A stretch of DNA of 27,342 nt. It comes from Hypsibius dujardini (lineage: Eukaryota > Tardigrada > Eutardigrada > Parachela > Hypsibiidae). A program made the translations under genes and the position numbers. The notes below the pieces were generated by a model. The model was not told the origin of the DNA and searched no databases. It worked only from the letters and a program-made list of their open reading frames with translations. Each line of letters starts with the position of its first letter. Position 1 is the first letter of the stretch. This document shows, in pieces, positions 25,619 to 27,342 of this stretch. The stretch is taken from NCBI GenBank assembly GCA_001579985.1, contig LRSR01010021.1, positions 1 to 27,342 of the forward strand. Direction: 5' to 3'.

Positions 25619-26910
25619 ACCGTGAAAAGTTCATTCCGAATTCATTCGCTTCTGTTAAGATATTATTAAGACGCAGGGCTGCCTGTCCTCTGGTGATCAA
25701 AAATTTAATGGTCCACTGATTTTTAATTTTAAAACCCATGTTTCAGAAAGGAGCAGTTCTGGCTGTAGAAGTTCAAGGTGGTGTTAGAATCTCCGTTTTG
25801 GAATCGGGAATTTTTCAAAACATCAAAAATTCTTGATTACCATGTTTAGCTTGAATTGATTGATTAGTCTGTTCCTATTTTGAAACTAATCGAAAAATAA
25901 TATTAAACTCTATAATTATTAAGCCTGGTTCTACACAATAGACAGGAAAGCGACATTTCTTACAGTAATCATCCATTATAAAAAATTCGAAAATAAGAAA
26001 TCATAGAACGCATCTCGAAGAAATTTCTAGAGATTTCCACCAGTTGGTGCGTAAACATCATAACTGCGCAGTACCCTAGTACTGGTGGAGATTTATTTTA
26101 CCCTCTATTTTGGCCGTAGGACAAAGTTGCGACTTTTTAATATAGCGAAGGGCACAAATTAAATAATTTGATGTCATAATTTGTCCCCCGGATCTTATTT
26201 CAATCAAAAAGGTCGTGCATTGCACTTTGCACAATGCACATGCACGTGACGTCAACGGATTTCCAAATATGTAAAAAAAATTGGTGTCGTTTATCTGCTA
26301 TTCCCATGTTTTGTTACGGAGGAAGACACCACAATCGAAACAGGTAATTACTTGTACGAAAATGAATTGTTTCGGTCATGAATGTTTTTTTCATCTTGAC
26401 TCCCGTTTTTGAATTTTTGAATTGAATTTTTCTTTTCAGGTGACAAGAAGGAAGTGTATTTCTCCCAGTAAGCACGGGAATAAATTAAGCCAAGTATCTA
26501 GCCAGTTTTCTAAAATTTTGGATTTATTAAACAGATAGACTGGCTTTATTTGATCTAAAGGCTGAAAAAAATGCCGGGTCGGCTTAATTCTCGGCAAAAT
26601 AAGTCTTGTGATATGTCTAGGTGGCTGATTGACTTGCAGAAAAGCCGATAAAAAATGAAGAAAGTCAGGTGTCATTCGCAATATTAAAAACTAATATTTA
26701 CCATCAAAATGTTCCCGTGTTTTCTGAGTCACTTACTAAATCCACATGAAAAAATTAAGTACGATAGGTCATACGAAATGTCAATTTTTCACACAAATTA
26801 TACGCCATACCGCACAGAATTTTTGAGGTCGTTCACAGGGCGTGTGACTACTCTTTTTATCAGTCTAAATTTATGTGAAGGGATATGTGAGCTTCCAAAA
26901 TTTATATGCC
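25619..26910. other. Intergenic, AT-rich, no gene recognised
   Basis: No exon-like ORF with family features. It holds a short hairpin around 26035-26093 (AGATTTCCACCAGT against ACTGGTGGAGATTT) and a palindrome-dense regulatory-like patch at 26215-26254. Confidence 0.45.
26215..26254. promoter_or_regulatory. Palindrome cluster with CRE and E-box
   Basis: GTGCATTG (26215-26222) pairs with CAATGCAC (26232-26239). It is followed by CACGTG (26243-26248) overlapping the full cAMP-response palindrome TGACGTCA (26247-26254). Such sites bind bZIP and bHLH factors in animals. No start of a gene is seen nearby, so its target is unknown and chance is possible. Confidence 0.3.
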
Positions 26911-27066
26911 TTACCAAGCAAACGCGGTGGGTTGAATCGGTCGGGTGGAGGAGGGCGCCACAAATGAAGCTGAATGAGTGTTGTTTACAATTTACATTTG
27001 TGGCGCCCTCCACCACCCGACCGATTCAACCCATGTAGCGATTCAACTCACCGCGTTTGCCTGGTA
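26911..27066. mobile_element. Foldback element with near-perfect 55-bp arms
   Basis: The left arm 26912-26966 (TACCAAGCAAACGCGGTG, GGTTGAATCGGTCGGGTGG, GGGCGCCACAAATG) is repeated inverted at 26995-27066. Differences are two mismatches and a 16-nt insertion in the right arm at about 27033-27048 (ATGTAGCGATTCAACT), which repeats the neighbouring CGATTCAAC. The loop is about 28 nt. It has no coding capacity. High arm identity points to a recent insertion or ongoing arm correction. Confidence 0.75.
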
Positions 27067-27342
27067 TTCATTCCTATTCGAAAGGCGAGCAGACTGTAAG
27101 TTTTTAGAAATAAATGACAGAAATAAAAGTCTGTGCAGGGTGCCCAGGGTTTGGCATCTTGTGGGACGCAATGGTGGGATTTCTATTTCTTTTTTGTTTC
27201 TATTATAAAAGACACGCTTATATGGCAATGTAATTTTCAGTTGGCCGAATCGCTGAAAAAACAGGGTGAAAACTAGTGTCATACATAGGCTGGAAAGGGG
27301 TGGAACATTCTAGTTTCTTCACTCAGATATTTTGACTGGATT
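27067..27342. other. Window end, nothing recognised
   Basis: AT-rich sequence with only short ORFs on both strands and no family features. Confidence 0.4.

Noticed and set aside
26709-27038. 109-codon plus-strand ORF near the window end
   Set aside because: It runs through both arms of the foldback element and has no domain-like features.
1-27342. CRISPR arrays, rRNA genes, prokaryotic operons or ribosome binding sites
   Set aside because: No regularly spaced identical repeats, no rRNA-like blocks, and gene structure is clearly eukaryotic.

Overview
The window is eukaryotic DNA from an invertebrate animal. Its genes are split by short GT-AG introns, many of 60-160 bp. The products are animal types: receptor tyrosine kinases (RTKs) with a HRDLAARN catalytic loop, C-type lectin-like domains (CTLDs) and a rhodopsin-like GPCR. 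The species cannot be read from the sequence. A tardigrade or similar small-genome ecdysozoan is only a guess.

Main content (about 2.7-20.0 kb): a cluster of three paralogous receptors. Receptor 1 (minus, 12480 to 2703) reads through 17 inferred exons in one consistent frame, about 1,474 codons. Its layout is signal peptide, leucine-rich ectodomain, Cys-rich cap, Pro/Thr stalk, four CTLDs, Thr-rich stalk, transmembrane helix and split tyrosine kinase. Receptor 2 (minus, 15310 to 13583) has the same leucine-rich ectodomain and cap but ends after a mucin-like stalk and a hydrophobic segment, with no kinase. Receptor 3 (plus, 15970 to 20024) has 7 exons and about 789 codons. It has the leucine-rich ectodomain, transmembrane helix and kinase but no CTLDs and no Cys cap. 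Receptors 2 and 3 are head-to-head across 659 bp. Kinase exon boundaries match between receptors 1 and 3 (219, 398/392, 224 and 226 nt, same phases), which shows common descent. Almost all ectodomain module boundaries are phase-1 introns, as expected for exon shuffling. I know of no described animal RTK that combines a leucine-rich ectodomain with CTLDs, so receptor 1 is the main discovery candidate.

Right part (20-27 kb): coding-like minus-strand ORFs of unknown identity (20.1-20.8 kb), a two-exon orphan GPCR (minus, 22266 to 21143), a probable SGNH-hydrolase-like fragment with a frame break (plus, 22.9-23.6 kb), and a transposase C-terminal remnant (minus, about 25.4-25.6 kb). The rest is intergenic and rich in repeats.

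Repeats: a long imperfect inverted repeat (238-672), a TA-flanked MITE-like element inside receptor 1 (6615-6759), a foldback element (about 26911-27066), phased GACAAA/TTTGTC motif clusters (23.8 and 24.6 kb), a duplicated block of about 73 bp (22.35 and 22.72 kb), and two mutually complementary pentanucleotide arrays in introns of receptor 3.

All exon limits were inferred by hand from splice motifs, phase and homology. No transcript or database evidence was available.
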